The notes below the pieces were generated by a model. That model worked only from the letters and a program-made list of their open reading frames with translations. It searched no databases and was not told the origin of the DNA. Made by a program: the position numbers and the translations under genes. From Lycocorax pyrrhopterus obiensis (lineage: Eukaryota > Chordata > Aves > Passeriformes > Paradisaeidae), in assembly GCA_014706295.1 (NCBI GenBank), contig JACSVZ010000022.1, forward strand, positions 8,140,830-8,204,829: DNA of 64,000 nucleotides, written 5' to 3'. Shown here one piece after another: positions 1 through 13,000 of this stretch. Within the stretch, counting starts at the first letter, position 1, and the number at the start of each line of letters is the position of its first letter.

Positions 1-962
1 CACACTGCCAGCTAACATGAGACTCCCTAATGTCTCCTGCTGACTGTGGTCTACAAAGCTGAATGCTGCTTATTTTAGCTCCAACTCCATCTGATTGCAA
101 AATCCGCATGTTGACTTGGAAACTGAGTCAGTTTGATATAGAAATTGCTGGTGGGACATGAATAAGGAAGCCCAAGATGGCACTAAGTGCTTCAAAATGT
201 AGTTTTGGACTCTTGGAGGCATCTTTTTCTTTATGAAGATCAGTGAAATGTTTCTGTGAAATCTAGAAATAATGAGTTTGTCTAACAGAATAGTCTCTCT
301 TGCACTAATACTCTATTTTTTTTCTTACTGCTAATGTCTTGGGACATTATGGCTGAAAACATTGAGCCTAACTTTGTGGTCTGTTGAAAGGGACAGGATT
401 GTTTGCTTCTTGCAGTTTGGACAGTGAAAAGAGACTGATCTGTTTAACTTTGCCAAATCTTTGTGTCCTTTTCTGGTTTTCACATGCCTCAATATTTAGT
501 TGGCAAAATATTCCAGGGAATAGCTTTCAAATCTTTGTTTAGTTGATTGTCTTTTTCTCTCTTAGAAGGCTCAATAAGGGTATTGAGTTGAAACTAAATA
601 ACATCCTGCATTTGACTCCACACAGACATTTCAGTTTTTAAGTGTATTTGAAAGTGCTGGAAGCTACAGTTGTTTTTACTCAAAACCTCAGAGAAACAAA
701 ATGAACTTTGAGCTGTTGAAATTGAGCTTGACGTTGCTTGAGAAATGGCAAATGTGTAGACATTGAATGACTCTCCTTACACTGTTGTGGGTATTCAGAA
801 AATGAGGCATCTCAAGTCTTTGGGGTCCTATGATGGCAGCACATTTCGTAGAAGATGTGCCCATTTTGCAGATGATTATTTCTTAAAACTTAGTTGTTGC
901 TGGTTTCCAGGTAATTTCCTCTTTTTGAAAGTAGAACCATGTTTCTTTGCTTCTTTTTGTAG
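1..962 (+). other. TOP1: TOP1 intron, 3' part
   Basis: Non-coding sequence upstream of the first visible exon, ending in a T-rich tract and TAG acceptor. AT-rich, with no gene, RNA or repeat that I recognise. It is assigned to TOP1 because the first exon begins in mid-codon. Confidence 0.8.
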
Positions 963-1058
963 TCCACCACGTATTAAAGATGAACCAGATGATGATGGGT
1001 TTTATGCATCTCCTAAAGAGGACTCCAAACCCCTGAAGAGACCTCGAGAAGATGATGA
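963..1058 (+). CDS. TOP1: TOP1 exon (human residues 112-144)
   Basis: Begins with the last base of a Ser codon and ends with two bases of an Asp codon (donor GTAAGT). Encodes an IKDEP motif matching the SUMO acceptor site at human Lys117, then the basic KRPR part of a nuclear localisation signal. It is acidic and less conserved than the core, as in other vertebrate N-terminal regions. Confidence 0.95.
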
Positions 1059-4000
1059 GTAAGTGGCATGGGTGCTGGTGACTTGGATGTTTGCCTTTAG
1101 TTTTAAAGAGAGAACTTTGAGGGAGCAGGTGGAATTTCAAGTGATCAGCACAGACTTCTTGAGATGGGTACTGGAGGTCTGAGACCAGACTCCTTACGCT
1201 GTTGCAAGTTCTCTGAGCAGGGCAGGGATAGTATTTGTGCTGTGCAAGGCAACATGCCGTTACCTGCTTCTGCAGATGGTGCTGTGAAACGTTGCAGAGC
1301 TAGTAAATAAAAAAGAAAAACCCCAGAAGGCAGGTAAAGACTGATGAAGATTGTAAAACAGAAATGTGAGCACGTGAGGTATTAACGTAGCTAAGTGGCT
1401 GCAGTGGTTTCTGTTGGGCAAGGAAATGACTGCACATGAGGCAGAAGATGCACTGTCAGCCTGTTTGGAGGCAGGGGAGGTTTGCGCTGCCTGGCGTGGT
1501 TTGCCTGGAGTCTCAGTGTGTCGTAAGTTATGCTGAGGGTTGTTGTCTCAAAGAGAAACACACGTGATGTTTGCCTGACACAGGAACCCACCGAGATACA
1601 AGCTCGGTTCCATCTCGCTGTGATCTGCCACTGTGTCCATCCAGCTCCTCAGGTAGTTGGTCCTTATTAGCAGTCAGGAGTTAAAGGGTTGGAAGGGTTT
1701 CTCCATGGTCCAACTCCATCCCTATGTGTCTCAGTTTCCGAGAGACTTGGGTGGGACATCTTTCCTTTTGTGTAATCACTTGCTGCCTTCTGTAGGTTTG
1801 TGTGATGTCTCAGGTCTGCAATGGAAAGATTAAGAATTGGAGTGTTTCTATACGTTAGGGAAAGTTTTGTCTGTACAGAGCTCGAGGATAGTGACAATAA
1901 GGTTGAGTGCCTATGGATGAGCATCAAGGAGAAGGCTGGTTAGGCAGTTACCGTTTTGGGAGTCTGTTCCAGACCACCCAACCAGGATGAAGAGGTGGAT
2001 GAACTATGCTGTAAGTGGCTGGCTGACGTTTCAGCATTGCCAGCCCTTGTTCTTGTGGGAGACTTTAACCTGCCGGGTGTCTACTGGAAACTCAGCACAG
2101 CAGAGAGGTTCCTGGAGTGTGTGCAAAAGAACTTTCTGTCTCAGCTGGTAAGGACAGCTGTGGCCTACCAGGAGTAGTATCCTGCTGGACCTGCAGTTTA
2201 CAGACAGAAGGGCAGGTGGGAGATGTGGTGGTTGAAGGCTGTTGTGGGCATAGCAACCATTCAATGATGGAGTTTTCAATATTTGGTGAAGGAGGGGCAT
2301 CAACAAAACCTCTACCCTGGACTTTCTTCCGAAAGGCAGACTTTGGCCTGTTCAGGACACTGATTCAGAGTCCCTTGGGAAACAGCCCTTAAAAACAAAG
2401 GGGCCCAGGAAGGCTGGACATACTTTAAGACAGAAATCTTGAAGGCATGGGGAGCAGCCTGTCCGCATGTGCAAGATGAGACATGGGGAAGAAGACCAGC
2501 CTACCTGAGCAGGGATCTTTTACAGGAACTCAAAGAAAAAGAGAGTATATCACCTTTGGAAAAAGGGGTAGGCCACTCCGAAAGTGCTTAAGGATCTCTT
2601 TAGGTCATACAGAAAGAAAATTAGAGAGGCAAAAGCTCATTTAAAACTTAATCTGGCCACTTCTGTAAAGGATAATAAGTGTTTTTATAAATAAGTTAAT
2701 AATGAAAGGAGGGCCAAGGAAAACCATCATTCTATATTGGATACCAGAGGGAATATGTTACCAAAGACAAGGAGAAGGCTGGGGTACTTAATGCCTTTTT
2801 TATATCAGTCTCCAACTGTAGGACTGGTTATCCTGAGGGCAGATGGGTCCCTGAGCTGGTAGACAGGGATGGGGAGCAGAATGGACCCCCCGCAACCCAG
2901 GAGGAAACAGTCAGTGACGTGCTGAGCCCCTCAGATGCTCCAGTTCTATGGATGGGATTCATCCAAGTGTGCTGAGGAAGCCGGTGGAAGATCTCTGTAG
3001 ATTGGTCTCCCATAATTTATCCAGTCCTGGCTCACCAGAGGACTGGAGGTGCCAATGGGACACCCATCCACAAGAAAGGCCAGGAGGAGGATCCAAGGGA
3101 CTTCAGGCCTGTCAGCTTGACCTCAGTGCCCAACAGAGTTGTGGAGCAGATCGTCCTGAGTGCAGTCACACTCAGCCTGGAGAAAAGAAGGCTCAGGGGT
3201 GACCTTATCACTCTCCAGAACTCCCTGACAGGAGGGTGCAGCCAGGTGGGGGTCAGGCTCTGCTCCCAGGGAACAAGGGACAGGACAAGAGGACACAGCC
3301 TTAAGCTGCACCAGGGGGAGGTTTAGGTTGGACATTAGGAGGGATTTCTTCACAGGGTGATTAGACGTTGGAATGGGCTGCCCAGGGAGGTGGTGGAGTC
3401 ACTGTCCCTGGAGGTGTTTCAGGAAAAACTGGACGTGGCACTCGGTGTCCTGGTCTGGTTGACAAGGTGGTTTTGAGTCATAGGTTGGACTTGATGATCT
3501 CAGAGGTCTTTTCCAACCTCACTGGAAATGAGGTTGTGTTTATGTAATTTGCCAGTACTGAATTGCGCTATTGTTTGAACTAGTGGGGGTGCAAAAAGTG
3601 AGTCTTGGGGGCAAGGTCCCAGACTGATGACTGGAAAAAGAGTTGGGGTAGAACATGCCAATAAGGTTTTACCCATTTATCCTATCCCATGTAATCACTG
3701 CGTGGCTACTAGTGCTTTGAATTGATTCTTCATCGAGGAAGATGTTTGCTTCAGCAGTGTGAAACTTGTGGAGAGGGATTGACAGTAACATCTTGTGGGT
3801 TTTGTAGGCTATTGTGCTGGATTTGGCTTATTGAGTCTTCTGAGAGAGCAGGGTATAAATTATATTCTTTAGAAATTAAAAATGCCAGAAATACTGCAAG
3901 CTCGTGCACACAAACTTTGTACATCTATGACTTCTCTTTATTTGTACTGGAAAATGGATCGCTTTCATCAGCAAGTCTTTTTGTTCTTAGTGCTGACTAC

Positions 4001-7000
4001 AAACCCAAGAAAATCAAAACAGAAGACATCAAGAAAGCAAAGAAAAGGAAACAAGAGGAGGAAGAGGTAATGTGACAGACAAGTTTATTTCTATGATCAA
4101 GAAAAGCCAGGCTATTTGGTGTGGAATTATGCAGAGCAGGGGGAATCTGATTTTGTCTGGAACAGAGCTGTGTGTGGCAGATCCCCCTATGGTGCAGATA
4201 TTAACATTATCTGAACTATAATGTATAAAAAGTCAGGGAAACTTTCTTTCCTACCCTTAAAACAATGGGTGGAGAAGATGCCTCCAGGGCATGAACTTCC
4301 AGGCTGTTCCAGGCAATTCACAGTCCTTCTGTCAAGGAGCTGGCAGGGAGCAGGGGAGCCTTGCTCACGATGTGGTAATTGCACAGATGATGTGGCAGGG
4401 TTCAGAGGCAGGGGAGATGAAACAGAGATGAGATGCTAGAAGGAAGCTTAAAGCATTTAGATGGAGCCTAGGTGGAAATTTCTTTGGAGAGGGACTTAGA
4501 AAAGGTTAGCCATAATTTGAAACTGACAAATTACACTCCCCATGTTGCAAAGACACCCTTGTGAGACACATGTTGCAGCACCTCCTGGCAGTAGGGTTAA
4601 TTCTTCCCTTCAAAGGAAGTGTCTCTGCACTGAGCATACACCAGTAGAGTCCCAGAAGCCACCTGACAGTGCTGGTTGTGCTCTGCAGCATTTGCCAGAC
4701 CAGACACACCAGTGCAGGCCAGGGAGGAGGTTCTGTAACTCAGCAATTCCGTTCCCGTGGCCCAGACTTGCCCCTTACCAGGTGAGACAGAGTAACTGGC
4801 TCTGTGCATTTAGCATGTCCCCAGTGTAAAGTAAAAGAATCCGGCTGAAAACTTAAGTGGGACCATCAGCAGACTTTGACTTAATGGGATGATCTAAGAG
4901 CACATTTATGCGGTGAAGCCACAGGAATTCAGTTCTTATCTACCCCAAGAGAGAGTCTTTTAGTTTTAACACATCTTTTCAGGGGAGGGGGAAATACAGT
5001 AGCTTGTTCTAACAGATTCTTACTCATTTTGCAGGACAGCAAAGCAAAGAAAGTCAAGAGCAAAGATAAAAAAGTTCCTGAAGCGGACAAAAGAAAGAAG
5101 CCGAAAAAAGAAGAGGAGCAAAAATGGAAATGGTAACTATATATAGTCAGTGCTGTAGGCTCCCATCTGCACCTGGACTTGCCTGTACCTCCCATGCTGG
5201 CTGAATAAGCACATCTGGCTTTCTCTTCTGTTGATTCATGAGGATTTGTTCTGAATAATTGGCTTACTTTCTGGTAAGCTCTAAATAAATATCTCATTCA
5301 CTGTGTTCATCCTCTGAAGTAGAAGTGATATCCCTAAAACAGGAAATAAGTGTTTTGTGGGGTTGTCTGTGGTTTTTTCTCCCTGTATCGTGCAGAGGCT
5401 GCCTCTAATGATCAGATACCAATATTCTTGTGCCCAGAAGCTGCTCTGTGCTGACACTCTTCAGAGCAGTACGAAAGCTTCTAGGCTTGGGGCTGTCAGC
5501 AGGAATATGTTAATAGGTGCAGGTGGATTAAGGAATGTATTAATATGTGCAGATGTGTTAACCAGTATTCTAGTAGAATTTATCTGTATTGTATAGAGGT
5601 ACAGCATGAGTGGATGTCCACCTTTTCACTCTAGCTGGGTGTCAGCTGTGCCTCTCAAAACTGCTCCTGCCTCTGGCACAAAAATGAAAGTCGATCAAAT
5701 GGCCAGTTAAGCTCAGACTCTTCGACAAATGATTTCTGAAAATCAGTTTTAAATGAAAAACACTTTCTGTCTTGCCCAGGATCCTTAAGTAACATCACTG
5801 AAGTTGTACTTTCACCCGCTCTTAAATTTTTTTAGAACCTTTTTTAAGTAAGTCTGACCTTTGTGGTTCATTTGGAAGACAGACCTGTGATGCATCAGTA
5901 GTGCTCTGTGTAAGAAACCTGCTGGATTGTTTTTTTAACCCTCCATAGTAATTTAAGCTTTTATTTCTAGATTTGAAGGAGTTTGTGTTTTGAAGTTTTG
6001 GCCTTAGTACTTCCCTCATTTTAGTGCATATGTACTTCTCCAAAGTGTGTGTGTTTTCTGCCCTCCTGTAATGTATTTTTATGACCTTTCAGGGATGTTT
6101 CCATGAGCATTTTCTTTTCTCAGATCATTTGGCTGTAGAGTTGGGGAAAGTCTTTGCAATCTCTTCAATCCTTTCAAGTTCAATAGTTTACTCTTTTATT
6201 GACACTACTATTGATTCATCTTTAAAAAGAAAAAAATCTTCTGTAGTGTTTATGGTCTTTACATATTTCTCTTTGACTGTCACACCTTCCTCAGAACATC
6301 ACCACTTGCAAATCTTTTTCTTACTTGAATACTCCCTTGAAACTTGGGTTTCCAGCCCCTCCCCAAAACTTCCCTTTTTCCTGAGCAATCCACTTTTTTC
6401 TCAATCCCTTTGACAGCATATTTTTAATGTGCAGTAACATGAACAGACTACAGGGACATGAAGCAATAGGAAGCTACAGAAGGTCCTTTTAAGCCTTAAC
6501 GATCCATTGTCTTTTTGGCTTTGTCTCAGCTCGCCTTGCTGGTTCTTTCTAGTTTAATATTCTGTTATCACAGCTGCCCTTTATTGTGGGCTGTATCCTT
6601 GAACAGCAGACCTTTACTGGAAAGCTGTGCTGTTCTCCCCTCACCTGCCTGGGCAGCACAGGCCCCTGTAGCTGTGTTAAGCTCTGCAGTTTGTGCTTAC
6701 TGCTGAGGAAAACTGCCTTGGAAAGCATGTTTTGCAGAATTTGGCACTTGGTAGCTGCATCCTTCTGCTGATGTTCTGTCATCCATCTGCAGCTGTGTAT
6801 AGCACGTCTTTGCTGGACAAGGTTTCATCTGCACTTCACTTGTTTCTCTTAAGGGCATTTTATGTTCCATCTGAGTCAATTTTCTGAGCGTCTGATGCCT
6901 TTTTTTGGCTGCTTCCTCAAGTGCTTGCTGCCTTGAGCATTTTCATCCTCACTTGTGTGAATGCTTGATGCAGACATCCCCGAGGCAATGGCCTCGTTCA

Positions 7001-10000
7001 TCACCATGTGGAGCTCTTGCAGAGGTCGTTTTCACGCCCTGCCAGCGTGTGAAGGATGTGATCCAGAAGTGCACCTCACGAGCACTTCTCCCATCTTGTG
7101 TTACAGCAAGTTCATTTCCTTGAAATAACATATCCCTGAGGTGTGTTCTGGTTTTTTTCTGAAGAATCTTCTCTCTCTTCATTCCACTTAAAAGATCTTC
7201 CCCAGCTTTTCCTTCCTGAGCCACCAAGTTTGATGTGGGATTTAATTAAGAAGCCTATATGACTGATGAGTCGTTGCTGAAATCAGTGAGGCTGCTTTCC
7301 TAATAGGCAGCATTCTCCTTGCTCCCACAAAATCACGTGTGGAACATTGCTTTAGGACCAGAAGCTGCCAAGGGCAGTGGTGCTGTAATGCTTTTTCTGT
7401 TTGAAACCAAATGAGGATGAAAAATGAGCTACACTCAGGAGGCTCACTTTCACCTTTTGTCTTAATGCTTATGTATGATGTTTAGGAAGGTGGAGGAGGG
7501 ATTGGGGATGGTTTGTGGTCTTTTTGTGGCACACTTACTGGTAGTTTTGAGCTTAGAAACTACCCCATGAATCCCAGGTTTCCTTGTAGCCTTCCCAGAA
7601 GGCACAGTGTCCTTCTGCTATCAATTTAAACTGCTGCATTTCTAGTGCTGCTTTTCCATGTGTCCTTTGTAAAAGAACAGGAAGGGATAGAGGTACAGAA
7701 TTTCTCATCAAGTAAATACCAGAGGAATAAATTTAAAATAAAAGAATGACAAACCTGTCCTGAAAAGTAGTAACTACTGTGAATGATGCCCTTATTTTTT
7801 TCTCACTGGAATAAAATTGCTCATTGTCAGAGAGGAGAAGCTTATTCTGGCTGAGAGGAGAGGATAGTGGTTTAGATTTATTTTGCTGAAAGGAGCTTCT
7901 GGGTGGAAGAACCTAGGCCTATGTTTGACAAAATATTTATATTTCTAGCTTCTAATTAATTTAAAAAAAAAAAACACAACAATCATTAGGAATGTAAATA
8001 TTTGGAATCTGTGTCAATATTGCTTTCTTATATCAACATGGTTTACTCAAGCCTTCTTCCCAGCCAGGGACTGAAGTCTGAATGCAGTTCTGCACTGATA
8101 GCTGGGATTGGGTGCTTTGCTGTTCAAGCTGTTGTTTCTCATCAGAAGAAGTCAGATCCAGTGGTGTGGTCAAAGATGGTGCCTTTCAAACTCTAACCAG
8201 CTGCTATGTTGCTGTTGTTCCTAAATTATTGATGTACAGACACGAGTGAAGCATTTTGAGTGTCTTGTAGCAGAAACTCGTCTCTGTGCAGCGTTTCTCT
8301 TCCGTGCAGTGACTTTTATCTCTGTAGAGATGAAGCAATCTATCAGTGCATCACAGCTCCTGAGGTGCAGGCAGTACATGCACATCTCTCCTCAGCTGCT
8401 GTGGCACCTGGAATGGGAATGCTGCTCCTTAGAGCTGACACCAGACAGAAGCTTAAACTCCTTTTTTTATTGTCATGGCTGCTCAACAAAGTTGTCTGGG
8501 CAATTCAGAGACGGAGTGCTGTGACAGGTTAATGGTCTTCAGCTGATTGATGGCTGAGGTGAAATAGCCTTTCCCAGCAGGTAATCCTGTGCCAGCAGCA
8601 TGTAGCGGTAATGTTGTGGTAATTATGAAAGGAGCTTGGAGGGGAGGAGTGTGGAATCTGTGGCCTGGGCACTGGGGGAAGGATCCTGGCCTGGCAGGAC
8701 CCTTTTCTCTGCAGATGAATTGCTGACCCTGTTCGCTTGGAATGTGGGATTGGTGGCGCCTGCCTTGCTGTGTTGTGATACCAAATACATCACTTGCGAA
8801 GCATTTTTATAGAGCATTTTTTATAGAGCGTCTTTAAGGCAACCATGCAGTTTTCTGGGCTGCTCTGTTTTTGTTCAAGTATGCTTTTCTTACCCAGAGA
8901 ATTGGAATGCATTTAAAACGATAGAGCAGGTTTTAGTCTTTCTTGTCCAAGCAGGTTTGTTCTCATTTAGGTCGTAAATGAGCATCTGTTTCTTTATCTC
9001 TGCCCTTAATGGCATATTGTCCACATCTGAAAGCAGCTGCATAATACACCACAATCGTTTGACTTTGCTGAGCAGGCATCCTGGACCTGATGTTAGATCA
9101 CAGCTGAAGCTAATTTAGCATGATCCTAGCTGGTTTACAGGGTCCAAGTCTTATTTTCTTAAGATCTAAGCAAGTTCAGCTGTGTGATTTTGTGAAGAGA
9201 GGAGCAAATGAGAGGTGAAGAATAGCATGGCAACAGATAACCTGCAGCCCACGGTGTTCTGTTCATGGACATGACTGGGCTTTTGGAAAAAAAAAAGGAG
9301 AAAAAATTGAATTAAATGGCGATAGCACATTGAGTATTTGTTGTTGGTCTGTACCTGACAAAGCAGTGATTTCTTGCTGGTTTAGCATACTCTCATACCC
9401 ACACAGTAATAAAATGAAGATTGGGAGCTTAAAATTGTATTGGTTCATATTTCTCTCTTGAAGGTGGGAAGAAGAGCGCTACCCTGAAGGCATTAAATGG
9501 AAGTTCCTAGAGCACAAAGGTCCTGTATTTGCTCCACCATATGAACCTCTGCCTGAAAATGTCAAGTTTTATTATGATGGTGAGTTAATCTGTGTTTCTA
9601 CTTGCTAGGAAGAGAAATAAACATCTCAGGCTATTGCGGTGTTCTTCTGAGGACTGAAGAGCTGAGAAGGTGGTTGTGTTTTAGTGGTTCACTTAAATCA
9701 GCTCCTCGGCAGCAAAGTGAGGTCTGTGCAAGGAAAGGAATTTACTTGAGCCTGCTGAATTCTGCTCGCTGAAGTGACACAGGGATAAACCTGTTCTCAG
9801 TCCCTTATGGTGGTGAATGTCTCAGATTCCTTTGCAGAATGAGTGTCTGATGCCTCAGAGTAGCAGTGCCTGACCAGTGGAGTGTGTAATTGTAGCTGCC
9901 TCGTCACTGGTTACCTTTAGGCTTGCTCTTGTTTTCTTTAACCTCAAGAATTGCAGCTTCCATCATCTGTGGTGAAATTCATGATCCTTTGGTGGTGTGA

Positions 10001-13000
10001 GTGAAATGAAAGACAATTGAATTTGAGTACAGTTGATTAGGATCTTGTAGGAATGAATGGGATGACTCTGGCCTCAAGGACACAGCCCTCTCATGTAAGT
10101 CATGGTCCCACTCCCTGACCACTGCGTGTGGTAGAGCTAATGGGTGTGGGATTCAAATATCCTGGGCTGCCTGGTTGGTAGAGGCTCACGTGGAAAGGAT
10201 TATATGATGTGATGCCTGCTGGAGCCTGGATTTGATGACCCGTGTGTTTCTTTTTAGTCCTGTGATCATGTTAAATGAAGGATCAAATTAACCCAGGATT
10301 GAATTAAGTGGGAGGTATTCGAATGGATGAAAATGTAATTTTTGGTGATGGGGACATCTGCACATGGAACTCTTCCAGGAGCAACGTGCTGTTTTCATGT
10401 GACATGACACAGTGTTTTTAAATACTGAAGAATAGGTGGCATTACACTTTCAGCAGCAAAGTAGTGAAATAAATATGCTGTAGCCTATTAAAGGTTATCT
10501 TCAAGCAAGTAGCACAGTGATCAAGGATGTCTGCAGCCTTCTTTCTTAGGGTTTGATAAGAACTTGATAGAAAGTTAGAAATTGTTTCCTTGTATTGAAA
10601 AATGCATGATCTCTCCTGTTGTCTAGAGAAGGGGAGGGGCAGATTGCACCGTAGCTATCCCTTGGTGCAGACAGCAGTAAGCTCCTCGTCTCTCCAGCCT
10701 TCTATTTTACAGAGCCTCTGCAGGGATTTTTGTAACCTCTGCCTCTGTCATCACAGAAATTCATCAATAAGCTCAATGGTCATGGGATGGGCAGGGAGGG
10801 GGTCTGGCAAATAAAGACATCCCATAAGTCTTCCTTGAGAAACTAGGCAAAAAATCAGATGTCTGATTTACACAGCAGCTGCTGAGAGCCTCTGTCTGTG
10901 CTCACAAGGCATTGTCTCATTTCAAGATTATCCCAGGGTGATTTGTAGAGCCCAGTAATGAGGCTGTGGCTGGCCAGCGGCCGGCTCGCACCGGAGGAAT
11001 CTGTCCCTGGCCTAGGGATTCACTGCCTGCTTTCATCTCACGTAGCAGCTGCTGGGGCTCTTGGAAGTGCCTGTGATACCTACTCAGGGAAGGAGCTTGA
11101 AATGCCAAAGCCATCCTTTTTCAGTGCCTGTGGATTAACCAGTCACTGCTCATAGTCCAGAGGTGGCTCAAACTTGCACATTTTTCTGTAGGTGGGGCAA
11201 GGTAAGAGTGTAGGTGGTGGCAGCTGCAGTGGTGGCCATGGGGTGTCTTCTGCTCGTTATGTCCCCTGGTTGCTGTCTGGTTTTCAGTTTTTAAATCAGG
11301 TAACTAATATTCATGCCTCTGGAATAAATCCTTTCTTTACCAGCTCTGTCACTGGGAGCCTTTTCAAACCTTTGTGAAAAAAAAGGAAATTGTGTCCAGC
11401 GAAATATATTCTAAAGTGATTAGATAAAGACGACTGAGCCTTCAGCTAGCTGGGAAAAATATCAGACATTTTAGCCCCATAGCATGTTACTAACTCGATA
11501 GCCTCTGTCAGGCTAAAATTGCAGCTTGGAAAAGCAGTTTCCCTTGCTGTCTCTCCCTTCCCCCATTTCCTGTTATAAGCAAACAAATGCTGTATTTTAG
11601 GTTACAGCTTAAAAATTGGCAGAGTTACTGTTGGTTTAATTTAATTGTGGAATATTCTCAGATCATTGGGAGGACCTTTTGCTAAGTCCTGTTTTACGAG
11701 GGTTTGTAGGTCTTAAGTCTTTATAGCTGACTCCCATGCTTTAATTTTAGAGATGATGCAACTTTTGAAAATATGTAGTAAATCCAAAGCGTGGTATTTT
11801 TGTTTCCAAGAGCACAGATTGAACAGTTTCTTGTGTTCACTTTTGTGTGGTAAAATGGTTGTTAAAAATCCCCAGGTATTGACTGTCTGCCAACCATTGG
11901 AACTTTAAATATTTCTTGCAACTGGCTGGAGATGTGAGCTGCATGCAGAATCCTTCAGAGGGATCACTGGCACCCCACGTTTCATCAGGAATGCAATCAG
12001 GACCAAAAAATGCTCGATAGGAATGTTAGATGTCGAATCCACAGCCTCAATGCTGCAGCAGCCTCTTTTCCCTTGTGTTTCAGTCTTCCCTTGCAGCAAT
12101 TCCACTTTGTGCTGCAGTCATGCAGAGAAGCTGGAATGTGACCCCTCCATTCACTGACGGCTCAGTCTTTCGTAAAAACGACTGGCTTTTGAGCCTGCTT
12201 TGGAGATGCAGGAGTGCATTCCCACAGCAGAGGGAACAATTAGCAGAACCCTGACACATTTCCCTGCAATGAAGGAGAATTCAATATTTGGCATCTCTTT
12301 CCAGCCTATTTGTAGTGTATCCAGAGGAAGGGCTCTTCCTGCCTAGAAATAGCTAAAGGCTGGAAGGGGTGTTCCAAGGTGGAGTCTGTGCATTGAAAAG
12401 GAATACAGGGACTGTACTTGCCATATGTCTGAGTGCTGGAATATGAAATTTAATAAAATCCCTGCCTCTTTGACATCAAACAGCAGCGTCTCCCCAGGAG
12501 CACACCCAGCACGGGGGTGGCTCAGCAGAGGGTTTCCTGCAGCAGGCCTTTTCCCCTTCCTGCCCTGCAGCCCAGACCTGCCCCACATCAGATTGCTGTT
12601 GCTTTTTTTAATGTTTAGATTCCAGAGGAAACTTTTTTCAAAATGTTTGTGGTGGAAGTCAAGCAATTGTGCTCCTCTGTTTCCTTTGCCCATTCAAGTT
12701 GCTACATTATGTAACATTTTAAGACAAACTTCTTTGTAGTAAAAATATAATCCTTTAGGGTAGTTGCTATGTTCCCTTTATAGCTTTGATTCCTGTTTAC
12801 TGTTTTCTTTAAGAAGAAAATCTTTCTTTGTAGGTAAAGTCATGAAGCTGAGTACCAAAGCAGAAGAAGTTGCCACATTCTTTGCAAAAATGCTTGATCA
12901 TGAGTACACTACAAAGGAGATCTTCAGGAAAAACTTCTTCAAGGACTGGAGAAAGGTATGCGCATAGTCCTGGGCTGCAGTGACTGTGGACATGGCCAGT

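Noticed and set aside
1670..1725. GGTTGGAAGGG and TCCAACTCCATCCC, similar to CR1 terminal sequence
   Set aside because: Too short and out of the usual spacing to support a CR1 call.
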